Source: Blastocatellia bacterium
GTDB lineage: Bacteria > Acidobacteriota > Blastocatellia > Pyrinomonadales > Pyrinomonadaceae
DNA length: 64,000 bases
Assembly (NCBI GenBank): GCA_016789265.1
Contig: JAEUQK010000020.1
Span: forward strand, 62,001 to 126,000
Direction: 5' to 3'
The notes below the pieces were generated by a model. The model saw nothing but the letters and a program-made list of their open reading frames with translations. It did not search any database and was not told the origin of the DNA. The position numbers and the translations under genes are program-made. Below, piece by piece: positions 37,860 through 46,129 of the stretch (the stretch's first letter is position 1; each line of letters starts with the position of its first letter).

Positions 37860-39395
37860 ATGAAACGCATTCTCATCAATTTTGTCCTGATACTTGTATT
37901 TGTTCAGCTGGTCGCCAGTCAGACTCTCGACGAAAAGCTGAAAGAGATCGACGACTACGCAAAGGCCGTTTTGGCGACACACGGCGGGCCGGGAATGGCG
38001 ATCGCCGTCGTTAAGGACGACAAGACGGTGTTTGCGAAAGGCTATGGAACGCGCGAACTCGGCAAGGACGCGCCGGTCGATGAAAACACCGTTTTCGCGA
38101 TCGCATCCAATTCAAAGGCGTTTACTACTGCTGCTCTTGCGATTTTGATCGACGAGAAAAAGCTCAACTGGGACGACAAGGTCTCGCAATTCCTGCCTGA
38201 CTTTCAATTGTACGACCCCTGGGTAACGAGCGAACTGACCATACGTGATCTGGTCACCCACCGAGTCGGGCTCGACACGTTTAGCGGCGACCTTCTTTGG
38301 TACGAAACTACTTATAAACCCGATGAGATACTCGCCCGCGTTCGCTATTTGCCAAAGTTTTCGAGCTTTCGAACACGCTTCGGTTACCAAAACCTGATGT
38401 TCATCGCCGCAGGAAAGGTGGTCGAAAAGGTTTCGGGAAAGCCGTGGTGCCAGTTCATAACCGAGCGAATTTTGACTCCGCTCGACATGAAACGAACCGT
38501 TTGCAGCATCAATAATTTGCCGGATAATGCCGCCTGGCCGCACAACGAATCGGGCGGAAAGCTGCGCGTTCTCCACCGGGGAAATGTGGACGGCTCTTAT
38601 TCCGCGGCCGCACTCAATTCGTCCGTTGCCGATCTTTCAAAGTGGGTCCGAACGCAGCTTGGCAAGGGCAAATTCGAGGGCAAACAGATCTTTAGCGAAG
38701 CTCAAAGCTGGCAGATGCATCAGCAATGGCTGGCGCAGCAGGTCGGGCCATCGAACGCAGCGGGAGTTCAACCGCGGCATTTTTCGGGCGTAGGCATGGG
38801 ATGGTTCGTTTATGATTACTACGGCCGAAAGGTCATCAATCACAGCGGCGGTTTAGATGGCATGCTGTCATACACGGTCCTGATCCCCGAAGAGAACGCG
38901 GGATTTGTCGTCTTGACCAACAGCGAAGGTCCCGGGTTTGCGATCATGATGAACAAGATCCGGGATGTACTGGTGAACGCGCCCAAACGTGACTATAACG
39001 CCGAGGCCGCGGAGCGGGCGAAGCGCGACAAGACGGAGGCCGAAGCGGAAATGAAACGCGTGGATGCGACGCGAGTTCCGAACACCAAGCCGATGCTCGC
39101 ATTGTCTGCCTACGCCGGTAAATATAGCGATAAGATGTACGGAGATATCAGCGTCTCGGAAGAGAACGGAAAACTCGTGATGCGGTTTCTGCCATCGCCA
39201 AATTTTGTCGCCGATCTGGAACACTGGCATTTCGATACATGGGTGATCAAATGGCGGCCGAGCGTGGCATATAACTTCCCCCGCGGTTTCGTGACATTCA
39301 CCATCGACAAGAACGGAAGGCCCGACGAGATGAAGATCGACCAGCCTAATAACGATTTTTGGTTCTATGAACTTCACCCGAAACGTGCTAATTGA
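37860..39395 (+). CDS. Secreted serine hydrolase (class C beta-lactamase-like) with DUF3471
   Basis: 511 aa. The signal peptide is residues 1-20 (ends LVASQT). The beta-lactamase-like domain (about 25-380) has SxxK in ASNSK (near 80), YxN in GYQN (near 180) and HSGG (near 325). Residues about 410-511 form a DUF3471-type beta domain (YAGKYSDKMYGDISVSEENGKL). Members hydrolyse D-amino peptides, esters or beta-lactams in the periplasm; the exact substrate is unknown. It lies 23 bases after the winged-helix hydrolase and is probably its co-transcribed partner. Confidence 0.9.
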   Translation: MKRILINFVLILVFVQLVASQTLDEKLKEIDDYAKAVLATHGGPGMAIAVVKDDKTVFAKGYGTRELGKDAPVDENTVFAIASNSKAFTTAALAILIDEKKLNWDDKVSQFLPDFQLYDPWVTSELTIRDLVTHRVGLDTFSGDLLWYETTYKPDEILARVRYLPKFSSFRTRFGYQNLMFIAAGKVVEKVSGKPWCQFITERILTPLDMKRTVCSINNLPDNAAWPHNESGGKLRVLHRGNVDGSYSAAALNSSVADLSKWVRTQLGKGKFEGKQIFSEAQSWQMHQQWLAQQVGPSNAAGVQPRHFSGVGMGWFVYDYYGRKVINHSGGLDGMLSYTVLIPEENAGFVVLTNSEGPGFAIMMNKIRDVLVNAPKRDYNAEAAERAKRDKTEAEAEMKRVDATRVPNTKPMLALSAYAGKYSDKMYGDISVSEENGKLVMRFLPSPNFVADLEHWHFDTWVIKWRPSVAYNFPRGFVTFTIDKNGRPDEMKIDQPNNDFWFYELHPKRAN

Positions 39396-39492
39396 ACTTG
39401 AAACTCGACAAAACCGCGCGTTTTGTGTGAAAATTCTCGTTCTATTAACACTTTAGTATTAAGATAAGAGCAATAAGGAGTTAGTTTTTTTG

Positions 39493-39699
39493 ATGTCAGA
39501 AGAAGCAGTGAAAGCGGCCGAAGCGCCCGAAGAAGCGGCGGCAGAGGCGGCGATCGAAGATATTCATTATCAAGCGGTCGAAAAAGAAGGTTCGGTTACC
39601 GCGATCTGGGAAATGCAGGGACAAAAGCATCTCCGCACGATCGATCCTCGCTCAAGCGAAGGCAAACAGATCCTCGCCCTTTTCGAAACCGCAGCGTAA
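39493..39699 (+). CDS. Small acidic hypothetical protein
   Basis: 68 aa from the ATG at 39493; AAGGAG lies 12 bases upstream, and a TTG directly before is an alternative start. The N-terminal 25 residues are Ala/Glu-rich (EEAVKAAEAPEEAAAEAA). The rest is a short conserved-looking module (HYQAVEKEGSVTAIWEMQGQKHLRTIDPRSSEGKQILALFE). I do not recognise it. A strong terminator follows 20 bases later, which supports a separate, expressed gene. Confidence 0.65.
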   Translation: MSEEAVKAAEAPEEAAAEAAIEDIHYQAVEKEGSVTAIWEMQGQKHLRTIDPRSSEGKQILALFETAA

Positions 39700-39720
39700 G
39701 ATCCTCGAACAAAGAATCAG

Positions 39721-39764
39721 CACGAACGAACACGAAAGCCGTTTCGTGTGCGGTCGTGTTTTTT
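39721..39764 (+). terminator. Long-stem intrinsic terminator
   Basis: The arm 39721-39737 pairs with 39742-39758 (CACGA, CG and ACACGAAA blocks with single-base mismatches) around a GCCG loop, then TTTTTT. The stem also resembles a CACGAA-type interspersed repeat. Confidence 0.88.
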
Positions 39765-39820
39765 GCGCCCGCATCTTTTCACTGTTCACTAACCAAAGTC
39801 CTTTTATGTTTAGTGGACAG

Positions 39821-40573
39821 TCAGAACGGAAGCAGCCTCAACAAAGGATGTTCGGAGGTATCGAGTTGGCGGCCTTCGAATTCCGACACTGCAATGGCGC
39901 CCATACCCGCAGACGTGACGAAGATGCTATCGGCTGATCCCAGATCTCCGACTCCAGTTTCGACCTCTTCACAATCCAGATTCTCAAGAATGTACTCGCG
40001 AGTCGTTCCTGCGAGGCATCCGGTCTTTAGGCTTGGCGTAAATAGCTTCCCGTCTTTTGTCCAGAACACATTTGCCATGCACGCTGAAGCGATCTCACCG
40101 CGTTCGTTCCTGCGGACGGCTTCGTGAAACCCGCGCGCTTTTGTCTCGTCAAATGCGAGCAGGTGTTCGAGATAGTTGCATGACTTGATCCCAATGAGCG
40201 GGGATGTCGTATTGACGCGGTGCGGCGAGGTCGAAAGCCTAAAACTCGAGGCAACAGTTCGACGCTCAGCGATGATGATCGAAAGGCCGGTCTTCTTTAC
40301 AGTGCTTTGCGACCAGATAAGGCTTTGCGATTCATCGGAAAACGTAATGCGCGCACGTCCGTTTGCGATCCCGGTTTCGGAGATCGCATCCTGCAACGCT
40401 CTCAGGGTTTGTTCTTCGGGATATTCAGTAAGGTCGATGCCAAGCCTCGAAGCATTCTGAGTCAGCCGCCTCCAATGTTTTTTCCAGATGAATGGCTGGC
40501 CTCTGCAGATGGCGATGGTAGTAAAAACACCTTTGCCATAGAGAGTTGAGGACGTAAGAACATGTTCGATCAT
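39821..40573 (-). CDS. pabC: Aminotransferase class IV, probable 4-amino-4-deoxychorismate lyase
   Basis: 250 aa, a fold-type IV PLP enzyme. The start is close to LYGKGVFTTIAICRGQPFIWKKHWRRL, with the PLP Lys in GIKSCNYL near 150. The Glu of NERGEIASACMANVFW and the late GCLAGTTREYIL phosphate loop are present. Size fits PabC, which makes p-aminobenzoate for folate; a D-amino-acid or branched-chain aminotransferase is the alternative. Its ATG directly abuts the TGA of the hydrolase before it, implying coupled translation. Folate is also served by the cyclo-ligase at 18818. Confidence 0.8.
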   Translation of the reverse strand: MIEHVLTSSTLYGKGVFTTIAICRGQPFIWKKHWRRLTQNASRLGIDLTEYPEEQTLRALQDAISETGIANGRARITFSDESQSLIWSQSTVKKTGLSIIIAERRTVASSFRLSTSPHRVNTTSPLIGIKSCNYLEHLLAFDETKARGFHEAVRRNERGEIASACMANVFWTKDGKLFTPSLKTGCLAGTTREYILENLDCEEVETGVGDLGSADSIFVTSAGMGAIAVSEFEGRQLDTSEHPLLRLLPF

Positions 40574-41575
40574 TCAATCTTCTATACGCATCTGACCTGA
40601 TTGGTCGTCCTTAACATGGCCTTTTCGGTCACGACAGAATTCAGCAACCAAGTCTGCAAACAACCGGCTTTTCTCTTCCATCGGAACATGGCCGCAGTTT
40701 TTGAGAACGACGAGCCGCGAATGAAGGATGCGGTTGTGGAGCGTGTAGCCATCGGTGATCGGGATGACCTTATCATCCTCACCCCAGATGATCAGCGTTT
40801 GCTGGTTGATGAGATGCGCGTCGTAGGTGACCCTTTCCGCATGCCAGTTTCGCGACGTGGCAAGCAGCGCGTGATGGGCGTCCGCTGCGGCAAGAGGACG
40901 CACGATCGAATCGACGCGTTCTTCGGAGATCAGATCGTAGTTTGCCGGTGAAAGCGTCTGTTTCATTCGATGACGGTGAAAAGCCTTTGTGTCGGCAAGA
41001 AACGGCGTGATCGCTTCGCCGATGCCGGGTATCGACGCGAGCCGAAGTATGGGATGGTTTTTCAGATCGTCATTGGAAACCGCGTCTACAAGGACAAGCT
41101 TTTCGACGCGTTCGGCGTAATCAAGCGCGATCGTCGCCGCGACTGCGCCTCCATAAGAACTGCCAATGATAACGGCCTTTCCGATACCGAGGCGGTCCAT
41201 AAACCGCGTCACCATTCTTGCTTGCGAAGTGATCGAATACTCGAACCATCTCGGCTTTTCCGAATAACCGAACCCGAGCAGGTCGATGGCGATGACTCGA
41301 AACCCTGCTTCGGCGAGCATTGGCGCGACCGTTCGCCAAACGAAAACGGATGCCGTGTAACCATGGATCAGGACCATCGGCGGGTTGGCCGCATCGCCAA
41401 ACTCCTGATAATGAACACGTGCGCCGTCAACGGTTATGAAATGAGAATGATCGGAATGCTGGACCGCGTCCGATACATCGTCCCAGCTAACGGTTCCTGC
41501 TCGAGTCAACATCTTGACCGCAACCGCTGCACCGACCGCACCGAGCAAACCAATGGCAAGATCTCGTTTTTTCAT
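40574..41575 (-). CDS. Alpha/beta hydrolase, membrane-anchored
   Basis: 333 aa from the ATG at 41573-41575. A hydrophobic N-terminal segment (LAIGLLGAVGAAVAVKML) likely anchors it. The fold shows HGYTAS (oxyanion hole), DLLGFGYSEKP, nucleophile elbow GSSYGG, the acid in WGEDDKVIP and the His in NCGHVPMEEK. Substrate unknown; esterase, epoxide hydrolase or C-C hydrolase are possible. It lies between truB (20-base gap) and pabC (no gap), all on the minus strand. Confidence 0.88.
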   Translation of the reverse strand: MKKRDLAIGLLGAVGAAVAVKMLTRAGTVSWDDVSDAVQHSDHSHFITVDGARVHYQEFGDAANPPMVLIHGYTASVFVWRTVAPMLAEAGFRVIAIDLLGFGYSEKPRWFEYSITSQARMVTRFMDRLGIGKAVIIGSSYGGAVAATIALDYAERVEKLVLVDAVSNDDLKNHPILRLASIPGIGEAITPFLADTKAFHRHRMKQTLSPANYDLISEERVDSIVRPLAAADAHHALLATSRNWHAERVTYDAHLINQQTLIIWGEDDKVIPITDGYTLHNRILHSRLVVLKNCGHVPMEEKSRLFADLVAEFCRDRKGHVKDDQSGQMRIED

Positions 41576-41595
41576 AATCAGAACTTGGTCGTATT

Positions 41596-42501
41596 TTAGC
41601 CTAGAACGACTCTGGGCTGAATTACTTTTTCGCAATCGACGAACGTCCCGACGGCAACGAGTTCGCCGGCCGCGTCTATCATCTGAACGTTCTCGCCGTT
41701 TGAGAGTGTGCCGGAAAGCTCACGCGTGGACATTCCGTTTCGTGTTCTTTCGACACGGTCCTCGCGAAGTTCGAAAACGGGAAGATGCTCTACAGCCTCG
41801 CGAACGGGCCGAAGAAACGCGTACGGATCATCTGACGACATAAGTTCGTCCAAGCTGACGGCATCGTCTATCGCAAATCTGCCCGCCCGCGTTCGCCTCA
41901 GTTCGGTCAAATGCGCACCTAGGCCTACAGCACGGCCGATGTCTTCGGCAAGTGTGCGAATGTATGTTCCGGCCGAGCAAGTTACTCGAAAGCGGAGTTC
42001 AGAATGTAAAGCGTGCAGTTCCGATGCGGCGATCTCAAGCTTGTGTATCGTTACCGTAACCGCATTTCGCTCGATCTCGATGCCCTTACGGGCAAGTTCA
42101 TATAACCTCTTTCCCTCGACCTTTTTTGCAGAATACATCGGCGGCACCTGTTGGATCTCGCCTTGAAATTTCTGCAGAACCGAAACCCAATCCACCTTAT
42201 CGAGCATCGCGGCAACGTCTTCATTCCGCAGTCCGCAGTCCGTGGTCCGCGATCCCGTGACGTCGCCTGTGTCGGTCTCAAAACCGAAACGAACGGTCGC
42301 GGTATATTCCTTTTCGTCCTTGTCGAGAAATTGGGCAAGACGCGTCGCTTTTCCCACAAGCACGACCATTACTCCGGTCGCGAAGGGATCGAGCGTTCCC
42401 GTGTGACCAACACGCCTCGTTTTCAGAGCGCGTCGAACGCGGGCAACAACATCATGCGATGTGATCCCCGCAGGTTTATCGATAATGAGAATGCCGTCCA
42501 C
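41596..42501 (-). CDS. truB: tRNA pseudouridine(55) synthase TruB
   Basis: 301 aa, normal length. It makes pseudouridine at tRNA position 55. The start MDGILIIDKPAGITSHDVVARVRR and the catalytic motif GHTGTLDPFATGVM (Asp near 38) are intact, as are VPPMYSAKKVEGKRLYELAR and SAGTYIRTLAEDIG. One loop is odd: SRTTDCGLRNE (after GDVTG, near residue 82-92) is encoded by a tandem repeat and seems to replace the usual acidic linker. The C-terminal PUA-like part is present. Confidence 0.95.
   Translation of the reverse strand: MDGILIIDKPAGITSHDVVARVRRALKTRRVGHTGTLDPFATGVMVVLVGKATRLAQFLDKDEKEYTATVRFGFETDTGDVTGSRTTDCGLRNEDVAAMLDKVDWVSVLQKFQGEIQQVPPMYSAKKVEGKRLYELARKGIEIERNAVTVTIHKLEIAASELHALHSELRFRVTCSAGTYIRTLAEDIGRAVGLGAHLTELRRTRAGRFAIDDAVSLDELMSSDDPYAFLRPVREAVEHLPVFELREDRVERTRNGMSTRELSGTLSNGENVQMIDAAGELVAVGTFVDCEKVIQPRVVLG
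42225..42256. repeat. Tandem short repeat inside truB
   Basis: The plus strand reads CCGCAGTCCGCAGTCCGTGG then TCCGCGATCC: three close copies of a CCGCAGTC-type unit. It stays in frame and codes for a surface loop. Confidence 0.65.
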
Positions 42502-42573
42502 ACCTGAATTCTAAATTATTCATCGGCTATTCCTAATGGAACAAGATCATTGTGCTGTCGGCCGCGCGCCAAT

Positions 42574-42603
42574 TTGGAGTTGAGAATGTAGAATTAGGAG
42601 TTG
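42574..42603 (+). repeat. AGAATTAGGAGTT-type repeat at the recX start
   Basis: TTGGAGTTGAGAATGTAGAATTAGGAGTTG repeats the unit (T)GGAGTTGAGAAT with drift. It provides the only Shine-Dalgarno-like sequence for recX. Confidence 0.45.
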
Positions 42604-43155
42604 ATGTGGCGAAAGCGGCGCGAATCGATACCCGATCAAGAGCGGGTGATAAAGGACCCTGATCGAGCACGCGAACGGACAATGCACCGGGCGGTAAAAC
42701 TTCTTGCGGCCAAACCGCGTTCGGTCGGTGAGCTTCGCGAAAGGCTGCTTGAAAAGAACTGGACAAATGCTGAGATCGTCGACACGGTTATCGTAAAGCT
42801 CGAAGAATATAAATATCTCGATGATAGGCAATTCGCATCCGATCTCGCCGTTTCAAAACTTCGTCAAAAGCCGCAAGGAAAGCGAAAACTTCAGCAGTCT
42901 CTCTCGCAAAAGAAACTAAGTAAGGAAAATGTAGAAGATGCGATCAGAACAGCGTTCGAGAAGATGCCCGAAACCGATCTGATCGACAAAGCGATCGAAA
43001 AGCGTATCCGGTCAAAGGGCAAGCCTGAGACACGTGAAGATACGAAGAAGTTCTTCGATCATCTTCTTCGTCAAGGATTTGATCTCGACCTGATCCGATC
43101 AAGGTTGTCAACGCTTTCCAAGAAAGACCTCTTCGGTGATCTCATCGCCGAATGA
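42604..43155 (+). CDS. recX: Regulatory protein RecX
   Basis: 183 aa, slightly long for RecX, which binds RecA filaments and limits recombination. Three-helix repeats are visible: AVKLLAAKPRSVGELRERLLEKNW, VIVKLEEYKYLDDRQFASDLAVSKL and later DTKKFFDHLLRQGFDLDLIRSRL. Start choice is uncertain: AGGAG ends only 3 bases before the ATG at 42604 and derives from a repeat-like leader, and the TTG at 42601 is closer still; a start at the later ATG (42682) would still keep the core. recA is not in the window. Confidence 0.85.
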   Translation: MWRKRRESIPDQERVIKDPDRARERTMHRAVKLLAAKPRSVGELRERLLEKNWTNAEIVDTVIVKLEEYKYLDDRQFASDLAVSKLRQKPQGKRKLQQSLSQKKLSKENVEDAIRTAFEKMPETDLIDKAIEKRIRSKGKPETREDTKKFFDHLLRQGFDLDLIRSRLSTLSKKDLFGDLIAE

Positions 43156-43286
43156 ACACCCGACCCTTTTCGCCGCTGATGCTGTCAATTAATTTCTGAA
43201 TCCAAAGAACCCTTCCTCGCGAAAACCTCTGACATAGGGAACTTACCCTGTAGAAATATATTCAGAACGAACAACGGGAGATTGAT

Positions 43287-43805
43287 ATGAAAAAAGTATT
43301 CTTTGGTATTTTTGCGTTTGCCGTGCTTGCGATCGCTTCAGGTTCGGTTTCGGCTCAGAAAAAGACAATTGTTGACATTGCGGTCGGTTCGCCGGACCAT
43401 ACCACGCTCGTTGCTGCTATTAAGGCAGCGGATCTCGTAGGTACGCTTTCCGGCAACGGCCCCTTCACCGTATTTGCTCCGGTTAATAGTGCCTTTGACA
43501 AGCTGCCTGCCGGAACTGTTCCGACGCTTTTGAAAGCCGAAAATAAAGACATGCTGACGAAGGTCCTGACCTACCACGTAGTAGCAGGAAACCTTGATTC
43601 AAAGGCCGTGGCCAAGGCCATCAAGGCAGGCAACGGAAAGGCGGAACTCACGACTGTTTCCGGCGGAAAACTGTGGGCAATGTTGGAAGGTAAGAACGTT
43701 GTCCTCATGGATGAAAAGGGCGGCAAGGCAACTGTGACCGCGGTCGATCTAAAAGGCTCGAACGGCGTCATTCATGTCATCGATTCGGTCGTTCTACCTA
43801 ACTAG
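43287..43805 (+). CDS. Secreted fasciclin (FAS1) domain protein
   Basis: 172 aa. The signal peptide ends near residue 23 (SGSVSAQKK). One FAS1 domain fills the rest: H1 box SGNGPFTVFAPVNSAFDKLPAG, the YH motif LTYHVV, and H2 box NGVIHVIDSVVLP. FAS1 proteins mediate cell-surface adhesion. CGGGAG lies 7 bases before the ATG. A strong terminator follows. Confidence 0.94.
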   Translation: MKKVFFGIFAFAVLAIASGSVSAQKKTIVDIAVGSPDHTTLVAAIKAADLVGTLSGNGPFTVFAPVNSAFDKLPAGTVPTLLKAENKDMLTKVLTYHVVAGNLDSKAVAKAIKAGNGKAELTTVSGGKLWAMLEGKNVVLMDEKGGKATVTAVDLKGSNGVIHVIDSVVLPN

Positions 43806-43841
43806 CACTTGAAACCCAATGGTTTCTGATAACACATGGTT

Positions 43842-43894
43842 CGCGTTTCGGACAGCTTGGCATGATCGCCCGTCCGAAACGCGGACTATTTTTA
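43842..43894 (+). terminator. Intrinsic terminator of the fasciclin gene
   Basis: CGCGTTTCGGAC (43842-43853) and GTCCGAAACGCG (43872-43883) form a perfect 12-bp stem, followed by GACTATTTTTAG. Confidence 0.85.
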
Positions 43895-43944
43895 GTAGGG
43901 AATAGGATCATGGTTCTCTGGTATCTTTGTACGAGAGTTAAGTT

Positions 43945-44526
43945 ATGACCGGCAGAATTTTCATTGCGATAGCGTTACTTTTCGGAATAGCGGGTTCAAC
44001 ATTTTTAGCGAATAGATCGTCGGCAGAGCTGAAAAAAGTTGGTCCGGTTGCCGACCCAACGCCTGCACGAAGTAATAGCCGCAAGTTAACTACACAACGC
44101 GAGTTAGTATTTCTGGATACCTGGGACGGAACGAAGATCGCGAAGACGGATGCAGAATGGAAAAAGGAACTTTCTCCGATGGAATTTTATGTCCTTCGCC
44201 AACAAGGGACCGAACGTGCATATACCGGCGACCTGACGGACAACAAGAAGCAGGGCACGTATTACTGTGCAGCTTGCGGACTCGCGTTGTTCAGCTCAAA
44301 GCACAAGTACGATTCTGAGACCGGCTGGCCTTCGTTTTACCAACCTCTGAACAAGGCGAACGTCGGCGAAACGGAAGACAAGAGCATTCCGGAAGAGGTT
44401 CGCACGGAAGTCCACTGCAACCGATGCGGAGGGCATTTGGGGCACGTATTTGATGATGGGCCGGAACCGACCGGGCTAAGATACTGCATCAACTCAGCCG
44501 CCTTGCGGTTCAGGGAAAGTAAGTAG
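43945..44526 (+). CDS. msrB: Peptide-methionine (R)-S-oxide reductase MsrB, exported
   Basis: 193 aa. An N-terminal hydrophobic segment (residues 4-21) suggests export or anchoring. The MsrB domain covers about 68-190. Zinc ligands C108/C111 (YCAAC) and C158/C161 (HCNRC) and the catalytic Cys181 (RYCINS) are all present, with TGWPSFYQP and [11 protein letters not shown]. It reduces methionine-R-sulfoxide, here probably on envelope proteins. A terminator follows after 24 bases. Confidence 0.95.
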   Translation: MTGRIFIAIALLFGIAGSTFLANRSSAELKKVGPVADPTPARSNSRKLTTQRELVFLDTWDGTKIAKTDAEWKKELSPMEFYVLRQQGTERAYTGDLTDNKKQGTYYCAACGLALFSSKHKYDSETGWPSFYQPLNKANVGETEDKSIPEEVRTEVHCNRCGGHLGHVFDDGPEPTGLRYCINSAALRFRESK

Positions 44527-44550
44527 ATAGAAGTTTGTTTCTCCTCTTAC

Positions 44551-44579
44551 GGACGGTCTCGATAGGCCGTCCATTTTTT
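44551..44579 (+). terminator. Intrinsic terminator of msrB
   Basis: GGACGGTC (44551-44558) and GGCCGTCC (44565-44572) form an 8-bp stem with one G-U pair, followed by ATTTTTT. Confidence 0.87.
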
Positions 44580-44610
44580 GCGCCATTTCGCTGTGATAGA
44601 ATCGCAGTTT

Positions 44611-45459
44611 ATGACAGGAAACGAGATCCGCCAGAAGTTTCTGGACTACTTTGAGCAAAACGGACACAAGATCGTCCATTCGTCGCCGCTTTTGCCGGCG
44701 AACGACCCGACGCTGCTGTTCACTAACGCGGGAATGAATCAGTTTAAGGACGTGTTTCTCGGCATCGAGAAACGCGATTATACGCGGGCAGCGACCTCGC
44801 AGAAATGCATCCGCGCTGGCGGAAAGCATAACGACCTGGACGAGGTCGGTAAGACAGCTAGACATCATACGTTCTTTGAAATGCTCGGCAATTTCTCGTT
44901 CGGCGACTATTTCAAGGAAGACGCGATCAACTACGCTTGGGACCTGCTCGTTAACGAGTTCAAGCTCGATCCCGAACGACTTTGGTTTTCAGTTTTCGAA
45001 GGCGATGACGAGGTCGGGCCCGACGATGAAGCACGCGAGCTTTGGATAAAAGCCGGTGCGCGGCCTGAACGCGTTCTCGGATTCGGACGCAAGGATAATT
45101 TCTGGCAAATGGGCGACACAGGCCCATGCGGGCCGTGCTCTGAGATACATTATTATATGGGCGACGACCCGTCGGATCCCGAAAAAAACTCGCCGCATTG
45201 GGTCAACGGCCCCGGCGATACGACGATGGAGATCTGGAACCTCGTCTTCATGCAGTACAACCGCACGCAAAATGACGACGGATCGTTTACGCTGACGCCG
45301 CTGCCCGCTCCGTCGGTTGACACAGGCATGGGCCTCGAGCGAATGACCGCCGTAATGCAGCAAGTAAAAACGAATTACGACACCGACCTGATCAGACCGC
45401 TTGTTGAGTTCACCGCTGAATTGTCATTAACACCTGCGGCAGCGGTTGGTTCAAAATGA
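44611..45459 (+). pseudogene. alaS: Alanyl-tRNA synthetase, truncated after the catalytic core
   Basis: 282 aa against about 880 for full AlaRS. The class II aminoacylation core is intact: [64 protein letters not shown] and motif 3 GMGLERM (239-245). After [10 protein letters not shown] the protein diverges into a short unrelated tail ([14 protein letters not shown]) and stops. The tRNA-binding helical domain, editing domain and C-Ala are absent, and no remnants follow. recX lies 1.5 kb upstream, as it often does beside alaS. It may be a broken copy, a rearranged native gene, or a stand-alone core. Confidence 0.85.
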
Positions 45460-45494
45460 TGCTTGGAACTCGCGTCGGTGAAAGACTGCCGCAG
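45434..45494. repeat. 61-bp segment bounded by 9-bp inverted repeats at the alaS break
   Basis: CTGCGGCAG (45434-45442) is the reverse complement of CTGCCGCAG (45486-45494). The segment covers the aberrant alaS tail and ends just before the response-regulator gene. Confidence 0.5.
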
Positions 45495-45505
45495 TAGCCC
45501 TACTT

Positions 45506-46129
45506 ATGCCGACTCGTCTTCTAATTGTGGAGAACCAACCGCTGACACGAATCGGTATTTGTTCGGTCATCGCCCGGGAATCTGACGTCGAGTTGATCTC
45601 TGAGACTGACAATGCGGCGGACGGATTTACCAAGTTTCGCGAACTGCGTCCCGACGTCACTATCCTCGGCCTCCGATTTCCTGATTCCTGTTCGATCGAC
45701 GATCTCGACAACTACTTCATCGAAGATAGTAATGCGAAGATCATCGTTCTCGCCGAACACGCGGGCGACGCAGAAATTGCAAAGGCTTTGAAGAAAGGAG
45801 CTGCGGGATACATTTGTAAAGACGTGTCGCCGGAGGAATTGCTAAAGGCGATCCATACCGTCGCGGCTGGCAAGAAGTATATCCCCGCGGACATAGCACA
45901 GATCCTAAGCGAGAACATCGGTAAAGAAGAACTCACGCCGACCGAATCCACGATCCTGGGAATGATCGTCGGCGGGATGTCGAACAAAGAGATCGCCTTC
46001 GCCCTCGATATCTCGGAAAATACTGTAAAGACACACAACCAGAACATATATGGAAAGATAGGCGTTTCGGATCGAACATCCGCCGCGACAACTGCCATCA
46101 GAAGGGGATTAGTAAGGGTAGATCTATGA
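45506..46129 (+). CDS. NarL/FixJ-type response regulator with degenerate receiver
   Basis: 207 aa. A receiver-like domain (1-120) is followed by a LuxR-type helix-turn-helix (about 142-205: LTPTESTILGMIVGGMSNKEIAFALDISENTVKTHNQNIYGKIGV). The receiver lacks key residues: the phospho-acceptor Asp is Gly55 (TILGLRFPD), the acidic pair is Glu9-Asn10 (VENQP), and the conserved Ser/Thr is Ala83; Lys105 remains. It cannot be phosphorylated normally and probably responds to something else or is constitutive. Its stop overlaps the next gene's ATG (ATGA). Confidence 0.88.
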   Translation: MPTRLLIVENQPLTRIGICSVIARESDVELISETDNAADGFTKFRELRPDVTILGLRFPDSCSIDDLDNYFIEDSNAKIIVLAEHAGDAEIAKALKKGAAGYICKDVSPEELLKAIHTVAAGKKYIPADIAQILSENIGKEELTPTESTILGMIVGGMSNKEIAFALDISENTVKTHNQNIYGKIGVSDRTSAATTAIRRGLVRVDL

